Shown here: piece by piece, positions 20,001-28,560 of the stretch
Numbering within the stretch: position 1 is the first letter of the stretch
How the letters are laid out: the number at the start of each line of letters is the position of its first letter
DNA from: Variovorax flavidus
GTDB taxonomy: Bacteria; Pseudomonadota; Gammaproteobacteria; Burkholderiales; Burkholderiaceae_C
Assembly: GCF_030317145.1 (NCBI RefSeq)
Contig: NZ_JASZYE010000001.1
Coordinates: 372,001 to 436,000 of the forward strand
Reading direction: 5' to 3'
DNA length: 64,000 nt
The notes under the pieces: generated by a model
Seen by the model: the letters and a program-made list of their open reading frames with translations, nothing else
Told to the model about the DNA's origin: nothing
Database searches by the model: none
Program-made: the position numbers and the translations under genes

Positions 20001-20983
20001 GAGCATTCCAGGCGTTGGCAGGGCTCAACGTCAAGGCGTCCGCGACGCCCGCCGCAACCGCGCCTGCAGGCTCTGGAGCGCAGCCATCGGCGGGGCCCGC
20101 GCGGAACGAGCCCGCAGCGCCGTCACTACCTGCGGGCCAACGCTACACGGCCTGGACCTTCGGCGAACTTCCCGAACTGATGGAAGTCCGGCGCGGCGCG
20201 CAATCGCTGATCGGCTTCCCCGCGCTGCTGGATGGCGGCGACGCGGTCACTATCGAGGTGTTCGACGAGCCTGCCGTTGCAGCCGCGAAGCACAGAAACG
20301 GGTTGCGGCGCCTCTTCGCGCTGCAACTGAAGGATGCCCTCAAGTACCTCGAGAAGAACATCCCCGACCTGCAGAAGATGGCCGTGGCGTACATGCCGCT
20401 CGGCACCGCCGAAGAGCTTCGCGCGCAGATCATCGACGTGGCGTTGGAGCGTGCCTTCCTGCAGGACCCGCTGCCGGCCGACGAAGCGAGCTTCAAGCGC
20501 CGTGTGGAGGAGGGACGCGGCCGGCTCACGCTCATCGCGAACGAGGTCGCGCGGCTGGCCGGCGTGATTCTCACCGAGTACACGCAGGCAGCGCGCAAGA
20601 TCAAGGACACCAAGGTCCAGCCCACTGCCACCGCCGACGCCGTGCAGCAGTTGCAGCGATTGATGTGCAAGCGCTTCATTGCCGACACGCCGTGGCCACG
20701 GCTGCAGCATTTCGCGCGCTATCTCAAGGCGATCACCCTGAGGCTCGACAAGCTTCGCGGCGACCCGGCGCGCGACGCGCAGCGGCTGGCAGAGCTTCGT
20801 CCGCAGGAGCAGCGCTATTGGCGCCTGCTGGCCGAGCGCAAGGGCGCGGCGGACGAGCGGATGAGCGAATTCCGCTGGTTGCTGGAGGAGTTGCGTGTGA
20901 GCTTCTTTGCGCAGGAACTGCGCACACCGCAGCCGGTCAGCGTGAAACGGCTCGACAAGCTGTGGGTGCAACTCGAAAGCTGA
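17099..20983 (+). CDS. hrpA: ATP-dependent RNA helicase HrpA
   Basis: This 1294-residue DEAH-box helicase has Walker A GETGSGKTTQ (about 43-52), DEAH in IIDEAHERSL, motif III SATID, and motif VI QRAGRCGR near 355. The HA2/OB-fold regions and the long HrpA-specific C-terminal domain (DUF3418) follow. HrpA rescues stalled ribosomes and remodels mRNA. Length fits the family (about 1300). The start is a TTG at 17099; the family-typical LRIEFPESLPVS begins at residue 15, so an upstream start is needed and the ATG at residue 33 is too late. No convincing ribosome site is visible. It diverges from argA with 40 bases between starts. Confidence 0.93.
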   Translation: MAIFPELPALSSSPLRIEFPESLPVSARRDEIMAAIEANQVVIVCGETGSGKTTQLPKIALALGRGKLNAPPGKGRLIGHTQPRRIAASSVAKRIAEELKTPLGDVVGYKVRFQDRLSRDASVKLMTDGILLAETQTDPLLKAYDTLIIDEAHERSLNIDFLLGYLREILPRRPDLKVIVTSATIDADRFAQHFASAKGPAPTIMVSGRTFPVEQRYRPFEESRDYDLNDAIADGVDELWRDPHNAGDILVFLPGEREIREAADHLRKHLSHQPLMRSAEVLPLFARLSQAEQDRIFDGHTGRRIVLATNVAETSLTVPGIRYVVDTGTARVKRYSFRSKVEQLLVEPISQAAANQRAGRCGRVANGICIRLYDEKDFEGRPRFTDPEILRSSLAGVILRMKSLHLGDVERFPFLEAPQRRAIADGYQLLNELGAVDDANELTPTGAELSKLPLDPRVGRMILEARTRGALEEVLVIASALSVQDVRDRPMDAQQQADQAHSKFDDEKSEFSGYLRLWKWIQDARGGHGDTHKLSNRQYEQLLRQNFINVRRVREWRDIHSQLLTVVTEHKWRINGEPAGYEPLHLSMLSGLLGNVGWKLEDDEAYLGARGIKFYRHPGAHLKKKPGRWIVCAELVETTRLFGRGIANIEPQWLEQVAGHLLKKQLLDPHWEKKGAQVAALERATLYGLVVYSGRRVDFSKVDPVAAREIFIREALVGGQWESKLPFLAANRKLVREVEGLEHKSRRQDVLVDDELIYAFYDAQLPPDVASGITFENWYRQQSKEQPRLLYLTRDELMRHQAAGITTQSFPPTLRLGGVDCAATYLHEPGDAKDGLTVSVPLFVLNQVSEERCEWLVTGMLKDKVQALLKSLPQKPRARLVPLPESAARLSETLAAPEVFGHGSLTDALLKRVRDQTSLDVKRADFKLDMLPPHLFMNLRVVDEHGRQLGMGRNLGALKAELGAQARGAFQALAGLNVKASATPAATAPAGSGAQPSAGPARNEPAAPSLPAGQRYTAWTFGELPELMEVRRGAQSLIGFPALLDGGDAVTIEVFDEPAVAAAKHRNGLRRLFALQLKDALKYLEKNIPDLQKMAVAYMPLGTAEELRAQIIDVALERAFLQDPLPADEASFKRRVEEGRGRLTLIANEVARLAGVILTEYTQAARKIKDTKVQPTATADAVQQLQRLMCKRFIADTPWPRLQHFARYLKAITLRLDKLRGDPARDAQRLAELRPQEQRYWRLLAERKGAADERMSEFRWLLEELRVSFFAQELRTPQPVSVKRLDKLWVQLES

Positions 20984-21004
20984 GAGGGCTGTTTGCAGAC
21001 GAAG

Positions 21005-21030
21005 AAAAGCCCGCGGAAGCGGGCTTTTCT
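21005..21030. terminator. Intrinsic terminator after hrpA
   Basis: A stem AAAAGCCCGC / GCGGGCTTTT with a GGAA loop lies 22 bases past the hrpA stop. The A and T flanks also allow function for the convergent minus-strand gene ending at 21056. Confidence 0.85.
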
Positions 21031-21055
21031 CATTGGGTGGGGAGCGCGCGCGGGA

Positions 21056-21214
21056 CTATATGCGTCCCATGAGAAGCAGCACGATCACGACCAGCAGCAC
21101 CAGGCCCAGGCCACCGCTAGGACCATAGCCCCAGCCACGGCTGTAGCCCCAGCTCGGCAGCGCGCCCACCAGCAGCAGGATGAGGACGATCAGCAGAATC
21201 AACGAGAGAGACAT
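21056..21214 (-). CDS. DUF3309-type small hydrophobic protein
   Basis: This 52-residue gene has a clear AGGAGA ribosome site 7 bases before the ATG. The protein is MSLSLILLIVLILLLVGALP, then a Trp/Gly/Tyr-rich turn (SWGYSRGWGYGPSGG), then a second apolar helix ending LLLMGRI. Two membrane helices joined by a GYGPSGG-type turn are what I recall of the DUF3309 family of tiny membrane proteins, common in Proteobacteria and of unknown role. It sits alone between the hrpA terminator and the aminotransferase gene. Confidence 0.75.
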   Translation of the reverse strand: MSLSLILLIVLILLLVGALPSWGYSRGWGYGPSGGLGLVLLVVIVLLLMGRI

Positions 21215-21324
21215 GGACTTCTCCTAGGGCGGAATGTTTTGAGGAGTCCATGGTCGGTGCTGCGCGTCGAATCCATCGCCGGAAGGGGCGCCCTCCGGCG
21301 GTCAGGACTCTCCTACCGTTTGTG

Positions 21325-22491
21325 TCAGAGCCGCGCCAGCCGCTCGATGGCCGTTTGCAGCGTTTCGTCCTTCTTGGCGAAGCAGAAACGCACCACGCGC
21401 TGGTCGAATCCGTCACCGTAGAAGGCCGACAGCGGGATGGCCGCGACGCCGATCTCGCTCGTCAGCCATTGGCAGAAGTCGGACTCGCCCAGGTCGCTCA
21501 CTTCGCTGATGTCGACGCACTGGAAGTACGTGCCGCCGCTCGGCAGGAGCTTGAGCCGTGTTCTGGCAAGGCCCGCCGCAAACAGGTCGCGCTTGCGCTG
21601 GTAGAAAGCGGGCAGTTCGAGGTAAGGCGCCGGATCGGCCATGTAGCTCGCGAGCGCATGCTGCATCGGCGTGTTGACGGTGAACACGTTGAACTGATGC
21701 ACCTTGCGAAACTCGGCGGTGAGGGCGGCGGGCGCGGCCACGTAGCCGACTTTCCAGCCTGTCACGTGGTAGGTCTTGCCGAAACTGCTCACGATGAAGC
21801 TGCGTGCAGCCAGGCCGGGGAAGCGCGAGGCGCTTTCGTGGCGCGCGCCCGTGTAGACCATGTGCTCGTAGACCTCGTCGCTGATCACCAGCACGTCGGT
21901 GGGAGCGAGCAACTCTTCGAGCTGGCGCATCTCGGCCTCGGTCCACACCGTGGCGCTCGGGTTGTGCGGCGTATTGATGATGATCGCGCGCGTGCGCGGC
22001 GTGATGGCCGCAGCGATCTTGCCGAAGTCGGGGCGGAAAGTACCGGGCGTCAGCGGCACACGCACCACGGTGCCGCCGGCCAGGTCGATGTTGGGCACGT
22101 AGCTGTCGTAGCAGGGCTCCAGCACGATGACTTCGTCGCCTGGACGCACCACGGCAAGGATCGCGGTGATGATCGCTTGCGTGGCGCCGGCCGTGACGGT
22201 GATCTCGCTCTGCGCGTCGTAGCCGTGCCCGTACAGCGTCGCAATCTTCGTGGCGATTGCCTCGCGCAACGGAAGGATGCCGGGCATCGGCGGGTACTGG
22301 TTGTGGCCGGCCGCCATCGCATCGGTCACGGCCTGCAGCAGCTTTGGGTCGCAGCCGAAATCCGGAAAGCCCTGGCCGAGGTTCACCGCGTTCTTCTCGG
22401 TGGCCAGCGCCGACATCACGGTGAAGATGGTCGTGCCGACGGCGGGCAGCTTGGTCTGTACGTCGGGTGTACGGGCGATCACGGTGCTCAC
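21325..22491 (-). CDS. Class I/II aminotransferase, YbdL-like (methionine aminotransferase type)
   Basis: This 388-residue PLP aminotransferase shows NLGQGFPDF near the N-terminus, NTPHNPSATVW, SDEVYEHMVY and the Schiff-base lysine in SSFGKTYHVTGWKVG. The wording GQGFPDF and SFGKTYHVTGWKVGY is that of the YbdL/kynurenine aminotransferase-like group. E. coli YbdL prefers methionine. The start overlaps the cysB stop as ATGA, so the two are coupled. The link to a sulfur regulator supports a sulfur amino-acid substrate. Other keto-acid transaminations are possible. Confidence 0.82.
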   Translation of the reverse strand: MSTVIARTPDVQTKLPAVGTTIFTVMSALATEKNAVNLGQGFPDFGCDPKLLQAVTDAMAAGHNQYPPMPGILPLREAIATKIATLYGHGYDAQSEITVTAGATQAIITAILAVVRPGDEVIVLEPCYDSYVPNIDLAGGTVVRVPLTPGTFRPDFGKIAAAITPRTRAIIINTPHNPSATVWTEAEMRQLEELLAPTDVLVISDEVYEHMVYTGARHESASRFPGLAARSFIVSSFGKTYHVTGWKVGYVAAPAALTAEFRKVHQFNVFTVNTPMQHALASYMADPAPYLELPAFYQRKRDLFAAGLARTRLKLLPSGGTYFQCVDISEVSDLGESDFCQWLTSEIGVAAIPLSAFYGDGFDQRVVRFCFAKKDETLQTAIERLARL

Positions 22492-23429
22492 AGTTCGTAG
22501 TCCTGGTTGTGACCGCTCAAGGCCTTGGCGATCAGGTTGCGGTCGAGCCGGTCCGAAAGCAGCTCGGCGAATTTGAAGACGAAGTTGCGCAAGTAGGCGC
22601 TGCGCTTGAACGCCACGCGCGCGATGTTGACGCCAAAGATGTGCCCCATCGGACGCACGACCAAGTCTGCGTTGGAGTCGTCGCGCACCGCCATTTCGGC
22701 CACGATGCCGACGCCGAGCCCGAGCCGGACATAAGTCTTGATGACATCGGAGTCAATGGCCTCCAGGGCGATCCGCGGCGTGAGCTTCTTCTGCGCGAAG
22801 GCATGGTCGATGCGCGTGCGGCCGGTGAAGGAAGGGTGGTACGTGATGATCGGCTCGTTCGCCAGGTCTTCGAGCGATATGCGCTCCTTCTCCGCGAGCG
22901 GGTGGCCCTTGGGCAGCACCAGCACGTGCTGCCACTCGTAGCAGGGCATCGTCACGAGTTCGGCGTAGTCGGCGAGCGATTCGGTGGCGATGCCGATCTC
23001 CGCGATTTCGTCGATGACCATGCGTGCAACCTGATCGGGCGAGCCTTGATGGAGGCTGACGTTCACCTTCGGATAGGCCTCGCGCAGCTTGGCCACAGGC
23101 ACCGGCAAGACGTAGCGCGCTTGCGTGTGGGTGGTGGCGATCGAAAGTGTGCCGCTGTCCTGGGCGCTGAACTGTTCGCCGATCCGCCTCAGGTTGCCGA
23201 CCTCGCGCATGATCAACTCGATGCTGGCGAGCACGTGCTGGCCGGGCTCGGTCACGCGCTTGAGGCGCTTGCCATGCCGGGCGAAGATTTCCACGCCCAG
23301 TTCTTCCTCGAGTTCGATGATGGCCTTGGAGACGCCGGGCTGCGAGGTATGCAACGCCTTGGCCGCCTCGGTCAGGTTCAGGTTGCGCCGTACCGCCTCC
23401 TGTACAAACTTGAACTGGTGAAGATTCAT
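22488..23429 (-). CDS. cysB: LysR-family transcriptional regulator CysB
   Basis: This 313-residue LysR protein has a winged helix-turn-helix at about 1-60 (LTEAAKALHTSQPGVSKAI). The effector-binding domain contains TTHTQARYVLP (the CysB sulfate/N-acetylserine pocket wording) and the C-terminal YLRNFVFKFAE. CysB activates sulfate assimilation genes in response to sulfur starvation. The N-terminal MNLHQFKFVQEAVRRNLNLTEAAK is the betaproteobacterial CysB start. The upstream neighbour cbiX would provide sirohydrochlorin chelation for siroheme, the cofactor of sulfite reductase, so gene order agrees with the role. The 63-base gap to cbiX may hold its own promoter. Confidence 0.9.
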   Translation of the reverse strand: MNLHQFKFVQEAVRRNLNLTEAAKALHTSQPGVSKAIIELEEELGVEIFARHGKRLKRVTEPGQHVLASIELIMREVGNLRRIGEQFSAQDSGTLSIATTHTQARYVLPVPVAKLREAYPKVNVSLHQGSPDQVARMVIDEIAEIGIATESLADYAELVTMPCYEWQHVLVLPKGHPLAEKERISLEDLANEPIITYHPSFTGRTRIDHAFAQKKLTPRIALEAIDSDVIKTYVRLGLGVGIVAEMAVRDDSNADLVVRPMGHIFGVNIARVAFKRSAYLRNFVFKFAELLSDRLDRNLIAKALSGHNQDYEL

Positions 23430-23492
23430 AACAATTTCCGTCTTATTTCGGCATTCATTATGCCTTCGGAGTCTATGAAAATCACCAGGAAA

Positions 23493-23861
23493 TCAGGATT
23501 CCAACGCCTTTCGTGCCAGCAGCTCGATCACTTCCGGCTCCTCGCCAACCGCGCGGGTCAGCGAAAACGCAACTGCCGGATGCGATGCACGCAATCCGTC
23601 GAGCAAACGGGGCAGGTCCTCGCGCACATGCTTGCCCATGCCGAGGAAGAGCGGCACGACCCGGATCGAGTCAACGCCGCTTTCGATGAGCCGGGCGGCG
23701 GCTGTGCGCAAGTCGGGCTCGATCAGTTCGAGATAGGCGCACACGACCTTGGCCGAATGATCCAGGTCTGCGACCCGCCGGGCCACGGCCTCCACTGGCG
23801 CGCGCCAGCGCTCGTCGCGCGATCCGTGCGCAAAGAGGACGATGCCCAGCGACGCCGTCAT
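23493..23861 (-). CDS. cbiX: Small CbiX/SirB-type sirohydrochlorin chelatase
   Basis: This is a 122-residue single-domain class II chelatase of the small CbiX type. The conserved metal histidine is in FAHGSRDERW near residue 11. A second candidate ligand lies in LFLGMGKHVREDLP. It would insert Fe(II) into sirohydrochlorin to give siroheme for sulfite and nitrite reductases; small CbiX proteins can also insert cobalt. It begins 4 bases after lptG ends and precedes cysB, matching a sulfur-assimilation role better than cobalamin synthesis, of which there is no other gene here. Confidence 0.85.
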   Translation of the reverse strand: MTASLGIVLFAHGSRDERWRAPVEAVARRVADLDHSAKVVCAYLELIEPDLRTAAARLIESGVDSIRVVPLFLGMGKHVREDLPRLLDGLRASHPAVAFSLTRAVGEEPEVIELLARKALES

Positions 23862-23865
23862 GGAA

Positions 23866-24972
23866 CTAGCGCCGCAGCACCAGCCAACTGAAGGCGGCCA
23901 GCGACATCACTGAATAGATCAGGCCGGGCGCGGCCGCCGTCATCCATGGCCACCAGTTGCCAAGGTTGCCCAGGTAGCCGAAGACGTTGTTCAGCAGGAA
24001 GAAGCTGATGCCGATCATCACGCCCCCAAACACATAGGTCGTGATGCCGGCCTGCCGGAAATGCAGGTAGGCAAAGGGCAGGGCCAGCACGACCATCACC
24101 AGGCACGACAACGGATAGAACACCTTGCGCCAGAACTCGATCTCATAGCGCTGCGCCGTCTGGCCGTTGGCCTCGAGGTGGCGGATGTAGTCGAACAGGT
24201 CGAGCGTGCGCATGCGGTCCGGCCGGAGGAGGGCGACCGACACCATTTCGGTGGTCAGCGAGGTCGGCCATTCCAGCATCGGAATCTTGGTCGTGACGAT
24301 GCGGGGTTCGCCGGGGCCGCGCGTGTCGTACTCCTGGCGCTCCACGTCCACCAGCGTCCAGTGGCCGCCATCGGTTTGGGCGGAGGCTGCCGACACTTGC
24401 GACAGGATGAAGCCGTTCGGTCCGAACTCGAGGATGCGAGGATCCTTCAGCAAGCCATTGCGCGACATGGTGGCCACGTTGACTGCGTAGGAGTTCTCGC
24501 CTTGCCTTTCCTTCAGCCATGCCCCCGTGTTCCCGACGAAGGAGTAGACGTTCTGGAAGCGCGCCTTGAGCAACTGGGCCGTCCGGTCCGAAGCCGGCGC
24601 GATGTAGTCGCCGACGGCAAAGGTCAGCACCACGAAGCCGAGCCCCAGCAGCAGCAGCGTGCGCAGTGCGCGCCACGGGCCGAGACCGCTGGTGCGCAAA
24701 ATCGTGTATTCGGAGCTCTGCGCGAGCCTTGCCATCACGAAGATGGTGCCGATCAGCACCGCGATCGGCAGCAGTTCGTAGAGGTGGCTCGGGATCAGCA
24801 GCGTCACGTAGATCAGCGCCTGGACGGCGCCATAGCCGAGGCTTTCGGGGCGGCCGATCGACTGCAGTTCATCGACGAAGTCAAAGAAGAAGAAAAGGCT
24901 CAGGAAGCCCAGGGCGACGAAGGCAACGGCCTTCACCACCTCGACGTAGATCAGGCGACGGATTGTTTTCAC
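23866..24972 (-). CDS. lptG: LPS export ABC transporter permease LptG
   Basis: This 368-residue inner-membrane protein has six predicted segments: two or three at the N-terminus (RLIYVEVVKAVAFVALGFLSLFFFF), a large periplasmic jellyroll in the middle, and three at the C-terminus. The YVEVVKAVAFV start, SSEYTILRTSGLG and the C-terminal FWRKVFYPLSCLVMVVLALPF region are typical of the LptF/LptG family. With LptF and the LptB ATPase it extracts LPS and pushes it along the LptCAD bridge. Its start overlaps the lptF stop by 4 bases, and it is the downstream member of the pair. Confidence 0.93.
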   Translation of the reverse strand: MKTIRRLIYVEVVKAVAFVALGFLSLFFFFDFVDELQSIGRPESLGYGAVQALIYVTLLIPSHLYELLPIAVLIGTIFVMARLAQSSEYTILRTSGLGPWRALRTLLLLGLGFVVLTFAVGDYIAPASDRTAQLLKARFQNVYSFVGNTGAWLKERQGENSYAVNVATMSRNGLLKDPRILEFGPNGFILSQVSAASAQTDGGHWTLVDVERQEYDTRGPGEPRIVTTKIPMLEWPTSLTTEMVSVALLRPDRMRTLDLFDYIRHLEANGQTAQRYEIEFWRKVFYPLSCLVMVVLALPFAYLHFRQAGITTYVFGGVMIGISFFLLNNVFGYLGNLGNWWPWMTAAAPGLIYSVMSLAAFSWLVLRR

Positions 24973-26072
24973 GCGTGGGGTGTCGTTGCAGTTCGGGAGC
25001 GACGCGACGGACGACTCCAGTTGAAATGTCGCTTCGCCAGCCAGAGCACGCCGATGAGGAGCGCGCCGCCGTGCAGGGCGAGCATGAAGCCGCCCATGCT
25101 GAAGCGGCCCGAGCCCACCCAGTTCTGGCCCAGGTTGAGCATGTTGTAGTAGACGACGAAGGCGAACAGCGCAAAGAGCAGGTTGCCGCTACGGCCCACG
25201 CGCGGGTTCACGCTCGACAGCGTCAACGCCAGCAGGACGAAGTTGACGGCAGCGAACAGCATGCCGACGCGCCACGCCAACTCGCCGCGATTGACGAGGT
25301 TCGGGTCGCGCAGCAGCGTCAGCGTGGTGCGGGTGCGCACGGGTGCGGCGTCCGGCGAGCTGTCCAGGCGGCCGCCGACCTTGGCGCCGTAGGTCTCGAA
25401 CTCGCTGATCTTGATTCCGTCCGGCGTGAGCGGCCTCTCCAGGCGCTGACCGTTGCTCAGCAGCAGGTAGCGCACGCCATCGATGTCCTCCATCCGGCCG
25501 CTGCGAGCGGACGTGATGATCTGCAGGTTGCGTTCGATCGAGGAGATGAAGACGTTGTTGGCGGTGGCGCTGTCCGGCGCGTCCTTGTCGATGAAGAACA
25601 CGCGCAGGCGTCCGGACGACTCGCGGAACTCGCCCGGTGCGACTCTTTCGATGTCGCTGCGGCGCTCGTAGCGCTGGCGCATGCCCTGGGTCTGCGAGTT
25701 GGCCCAGGGCCAACCGACCAGCGCCAGCACGGCAATCAGCAGCAGGATCGGCCACGCGAACTGATAGAGAGGCCGCAGGAACTCGGCCAGTCCCCGCCCG
25801 GCGGAGAACCAGATCACCATCTCGCTGTCGCGGTACATGCGCGAGAGCGTGCCGACGATCGAGATGAAGAGGCAGAGCCCCAGGATGGTCGGCATGTAGC
25901 CGAGCACGGTGTAGGTCATCACGAGGAAGACCTCGGAGGGATTCACGCTGCCTTTGGCCGCCAGTCCGAGCGTGCGGATCAGCATCATCGTCATCACGAT
26001 GGTGACCAGAACGACCAGCGTGGCCCCGAAGCTGCGCGACAGCTCCTTGCGTATAGAGGAATGGAATAACAT
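24969..26072 (-). CDS. lptF: LPS export ABC transporter permease LptF
   Basis: This 367-residue protein has six membrane segments around a periplasmic beta-jellyroll. [19 protein letters not shown] is the family-type start; the upstream continuation of the frame is antisense to pepA and was rejected. The region [16 protein letters not shown] is the cytoplasmic coupling segment that contacts LptB. It acts with LptG in LPS transport. Its start lies only 21 bases from the divergent pepA start, so the promoter must lie very close to or inside pepA's first codons. Confidence 0.92.
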   Translation of the reverse strand: MLFHSSIRKELSRSFGATLVVLVTIVMTMMLIRTLGLAAKGSVNPSEVFLVMTYTVLGYMPTILGLCLFISIVGTLSRMYRDSEMVIWFSAGRGLAEFLRPLYQFAWPILLLIAVLALVGWPWANSQTQGMRQRYERRSDIERVAPGEFRESSGRLRVFFIDKDAPDSATANNVFISSIERNLQIITSARSGRMEDIDGVRYLLLSNGQRLERPLTPDGIKISEFETYGAKVGGRLDSSPDAAPVRTRTTLTLLRDPNLVNRGELAWRVGMLFAAVNFVLLALTLSSVNPRVGRSGNLLFALFAFVVYYNMLNLGQNWVGSGRFSMGGFMLALHGGALLIGVLWLAKRHFNWSRPSRRSRTATTPHA

Positions 26073-26093
26073 CGTCGAGGGAAAAAAAGGATT

Positions 26094-27587
26094 ATGGACT
26101 TTCAACTCAAGACCCTCTCCATCGCCCAGGCCGCCACCGAAAAATGCGATGTGCTCATCGTGCTCGTGGCGTCCGGCTCCAGCACCTCCAAGGATGCTCT
26201 CTCCACGCTGATTGCCGACGCACGGAAGTCCGCGGACTTGCCGGACAAGGCCGGCAAGCTGCTCGCGCTCTATCGTCCGGCCGGCGTGACCGCGCCGCGC
26301 GTGGTGCTGGCGTCGGTGGGGGACGGCAAGCCGTCGTCGGTGCGCTCGACCGTGATCGCGGCTGTCAACGCGGCGAAGGGGTCGAACCCCAAGCGCGTGG
26401 CCGTCGTCTTCGCGCAGGCCGCGGACGCGGCCGGTGTCGGCGGTGCGGTGATCGCAGCGGCCGATGCCAGCTATGTCTACACCACCACCAAGTCCAAGGC
26501 CGAGTCCCGGACGATTCGCCACCTGAGCATCGGCGTGGCGGATGCCGGGCCGCTGCGCCAGGCTTTCGATGAAGCCACGGCAACCGTCGCGGGCATCGAA
26601 CTGGCGAAGGAATGGGGCAATCGTCCCGGCAACTATTGCACGCCCACGCTGCTGGCCGATGCAGCGAAGAACCTGGCCGAATTGCCGAACATCAAGTGCG
26701 AAGTGCTCGGGCCCAAGGAAGTCGCCAAGCTCGGCATGGGGGCGTTCTCCGCCGTTGCGCAAGGGTCGGCGGAGCCGCTGCGCTTCATCGTGCTGCGCTA
26801 TCACGGCGCACCCAAGGAGCAGGCGCCGGTCGTGCTGGTCGGCAAGGGCATCACCTTCGACACCGGCGGCGTTTCGCTCAAGCCCGCTGCCGAGATGGAC
26901 GAAATGAAGTTCGACATGTGCGGCGCTGCGAGCGTGCTGGGCGTGTTCCGCGCGCTCGGCGACATCCAGCCTGCGATCAACGTGATCGGCCTGGTGCCCT
27001 CGTGCGAGAACATGAATGACGGCCATGCGGTCAAGCCGGGAGACGTCGTGACCAGCATGAGCGGCCAGACCATCGAGGTTCTCAACACCGATGCGGAAGG
27101 GCGCCTGATCCTGTGCGATGCGCTCACCTATGCCAAGCGTTTCGCGCCCGCTGCCGTGATCGACATCGCGACCCTGACGGGTGCTTGCGTGGTGGCGCTG
27201 GGCGGCGTGCGCAGCGGGCTGTTTTCGAGCGACGACGTGCTCGCGGGCGCCTTGGCTGCCGCCGGAGAGGAATCGCAGGACCGCTGCTGGCGCCTGCCGC
27301 TGGACGACGACTATGCCGAGGGCCTGAAGAGCAACTTCGCCGACGTCGCCAACATCGCCGGACGTGCGGGCGGTGCGATCACAGCCGCCAAGTTCCTGCA
27401 GCGCTTCACGAGCGACTTTCCATGGGCGCACCTGGACATCGCAGGCACCGCCTGGAAGAGCGGAGCGGCCAAGGGCTCCACCGGCCGTCCCGTGGGGCTG
27501 CTGCTGAACTACCTGCTGGGCCAGAGCCGGAAGGGCGACATCAAGTCGCCTGCGCGCAAGGCCAGGAAGGCCCGGTCCGCGGCGTGA
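26094..27587 (+). CDS. pepA: Leucyl aminopeptidase (M17)
   Basis: This 497-residue cytosolic aminopeptidase has an N-terminal macro-like domain (about 1-170) and a catalytic M17 domain. Motifs visible are [16 protein letters not shown] (catalytic Lys and a metal Asp), [10 protein letters not shown] (metal Asp) and the family signature [10 protein letters not shown] (metal Asp/Glu and catalytic Arg). The enzyme binds two metal ions and releases N-terminal residues. In E. coli PepA also binds DNA in Xer recombination and carAB control. AAAAGGA lies 4-5 bases before the ATG. Its stop overlaps the next gene's GTG start. Confidence 0.95.
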   Translation: MDFQLKTLSIAQAATEKCDVLIVLVASGSSTSKDALSTLIADARKSADLPDKAGKLLALYRPAGVTAPRVVLASVGDGKPSSVRSTVIAAVNAAKGSNPKRVAVVFAQAADAAGVGGAVIAAADASYVYTTTKSKAESRTIRHLSIGVADAGPLRQAFDEATATVAGIELAKEWGNRPGNYCTPTLLADAAKNLAELPNIKCEVLGPKEVAKLGMGAFSAVAQGSAEPLRFIVLRYHGAPKEQAPVVLVGKGITFDTGGVSLKPAAEMDEMKFDMCGAASVLGVFRALGDIQPAINVIGLVPSCENMNDGHAVKPGDVVTSMSGQTIEVLNTDAEGRLILCDALTYAKRFAPAAVIDIATLTGACVVALGGVRSGLFSSDDVLAGALAAAGEESQDRCWRLPLDDDYAEGLKSNFADVANIAGRAGGAITAAKFLQRFTSDFPWAHLDIAGTAWKSGAAKGSTGRPVGLLLNYLLGQSRKGDIKSPARKARKARSAA

Positions 27588-28021
27588 CTGAAATCGACGG
27601 CCACTACAACATGCCGGACAAGGTGAGCTACGCCTGCCGGCTGCTTCGCAAGGCGGTCGCCGCGCATGGCGCGCGCTTGGTGGTCGTTGCCGACGGCGCG
27701 ACGCTGGATGCCATCGACCAGTCGCTGTGGACGTTGACGCCGACTGAATTCATCCCGCACTGCCGCATCGAAGATGACGCTCACATCCTGGCGCGATCAC
27801 CGGTGGTGCTGGCCGAAAGCGGCGAAGCCTCGCTGCCTGACCGCCCCATCCTCGTGAACCTCGGGGCCGAATTGCCCGCGAGGTTCGAGCGTTTCGAGCG
27901 GCTGATCGACATCGTCAGCAGCGACGACGCCGACAAGCTCGCGGGCCGCACGCGCTGGCGGCACTACAAGGATCGTGGGTATGCGATTCGCACCCACCCC
28001 TACGGCGGGAGTGCAAGCTGA
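27584..28021 (+). CDS. holC: DNA polymerase III chi subunit
   Basis: This 145-residue protein matches HolC: an N-terminal [34 protein letters not shown] and the FIPHCRIED motif, followed by [10 protein letters not shown] and a C-terminal [12 protein letters not shown]. Chi links the clamp loader (through psi) to SSB in the replisome. The start is a GTG at 27584 whose last two bases begin the pepA TGA stop, so translation is coupled. The pepA-holC order is conserved in many beta- and gammaproteobacteria. Confidence 0.9.
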   Translation: MTEIDGHYNMPDKVSYACRLLRKAVAAHGARLVVVADGATLDAIDQSLWTLTPTEFIPHCRIEDDAHILARSPVVLAESGEASLPDRPILVNLGAELPARFERFERLIDIVSSDDADKLAGRTRWRHYKDRGYAIRTHPYGGSAS

Positions 28022-28437
28022 TGACCCAGCGCACCCCGCCACGCTTCGTGCCCACGCTGACGACGGTGCTCGAATTGCCGCCCGAAGCTGCGCCGGCCGT
28101 AGACGAAATCGCACCGTCGGAGCCGCCGGCGCCAGCTGTGATCGAGCCTTCGCAAGCGGTCGCGCTGACGCCTTTGGCCCAGCTCTCGGAGGCCGAGGCT
28201 TTCCGGCTCGAAGAGCAATTGCTGCACCGCGTCCTGCAGCGCGTCGACCTGTCGCTCGAGGAGCGCGTGAGCGATGCGGTGTCAGCTGCCGTTCAGCAAC
28301 ACCTCGACAGGATGATCCCTGGTCTTCGCACTGAAATCGAGGCGGTTTTGCGTGCGCTGGTGAGCGAGGCTTTGGCCCACGAGCTTTCCGAAAACACAGG
28401 GTCTACGCCAGCTTTCGGCCCGCAATCCTTGGGCTAA
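28021..28437 (+). CDS. Pro/Ala/Glu-rich protein downstream of holC, unknown function
   Basis: This 138-residue protein starts within the holC stop (TGATG). Residues 1-55 are rich in Pro, Ala and Glu and look unstructured. Residues about 58-125 read as amphipathic helices (LSEAEAFRLEEQLLHRVLQRVDLSLEERV and LRTEIEAVLRALVSEALAHELS). There is no signal peptide or membrane segment. Coupling to holC hints at a replication or nucleoid link, but nothing in the sequence proves it. It may match the DUF2486-type proteins I recall next to holC in Burkholderiales; that is uncertain. Confidence 0.6.
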   Translation: MTQRTPPRFVPTLTTVLELPPEAAPAVDEIAPSEPPAPAVIEPSQAVALTPLAQLSEAEAFRLEEQLLHRVLQRVDLSLEERVSDAVSAAVQQHLDRMIPGLRTEIEAVLRALVSEALAHELSENTGSTPAFGPQSLG

Positions 28438-28560
28438 ACTGCGCGCCGGGTCGAATGCGCGAGGGCGCTGCGCATCCTCGGCGCGAAATTTGCTCAGTCT
28501 TCGCGCCCGGATCGAAAGACCGGTTTTCAACTCTATTTATCAATGTTCTGGAGGTTTCCC

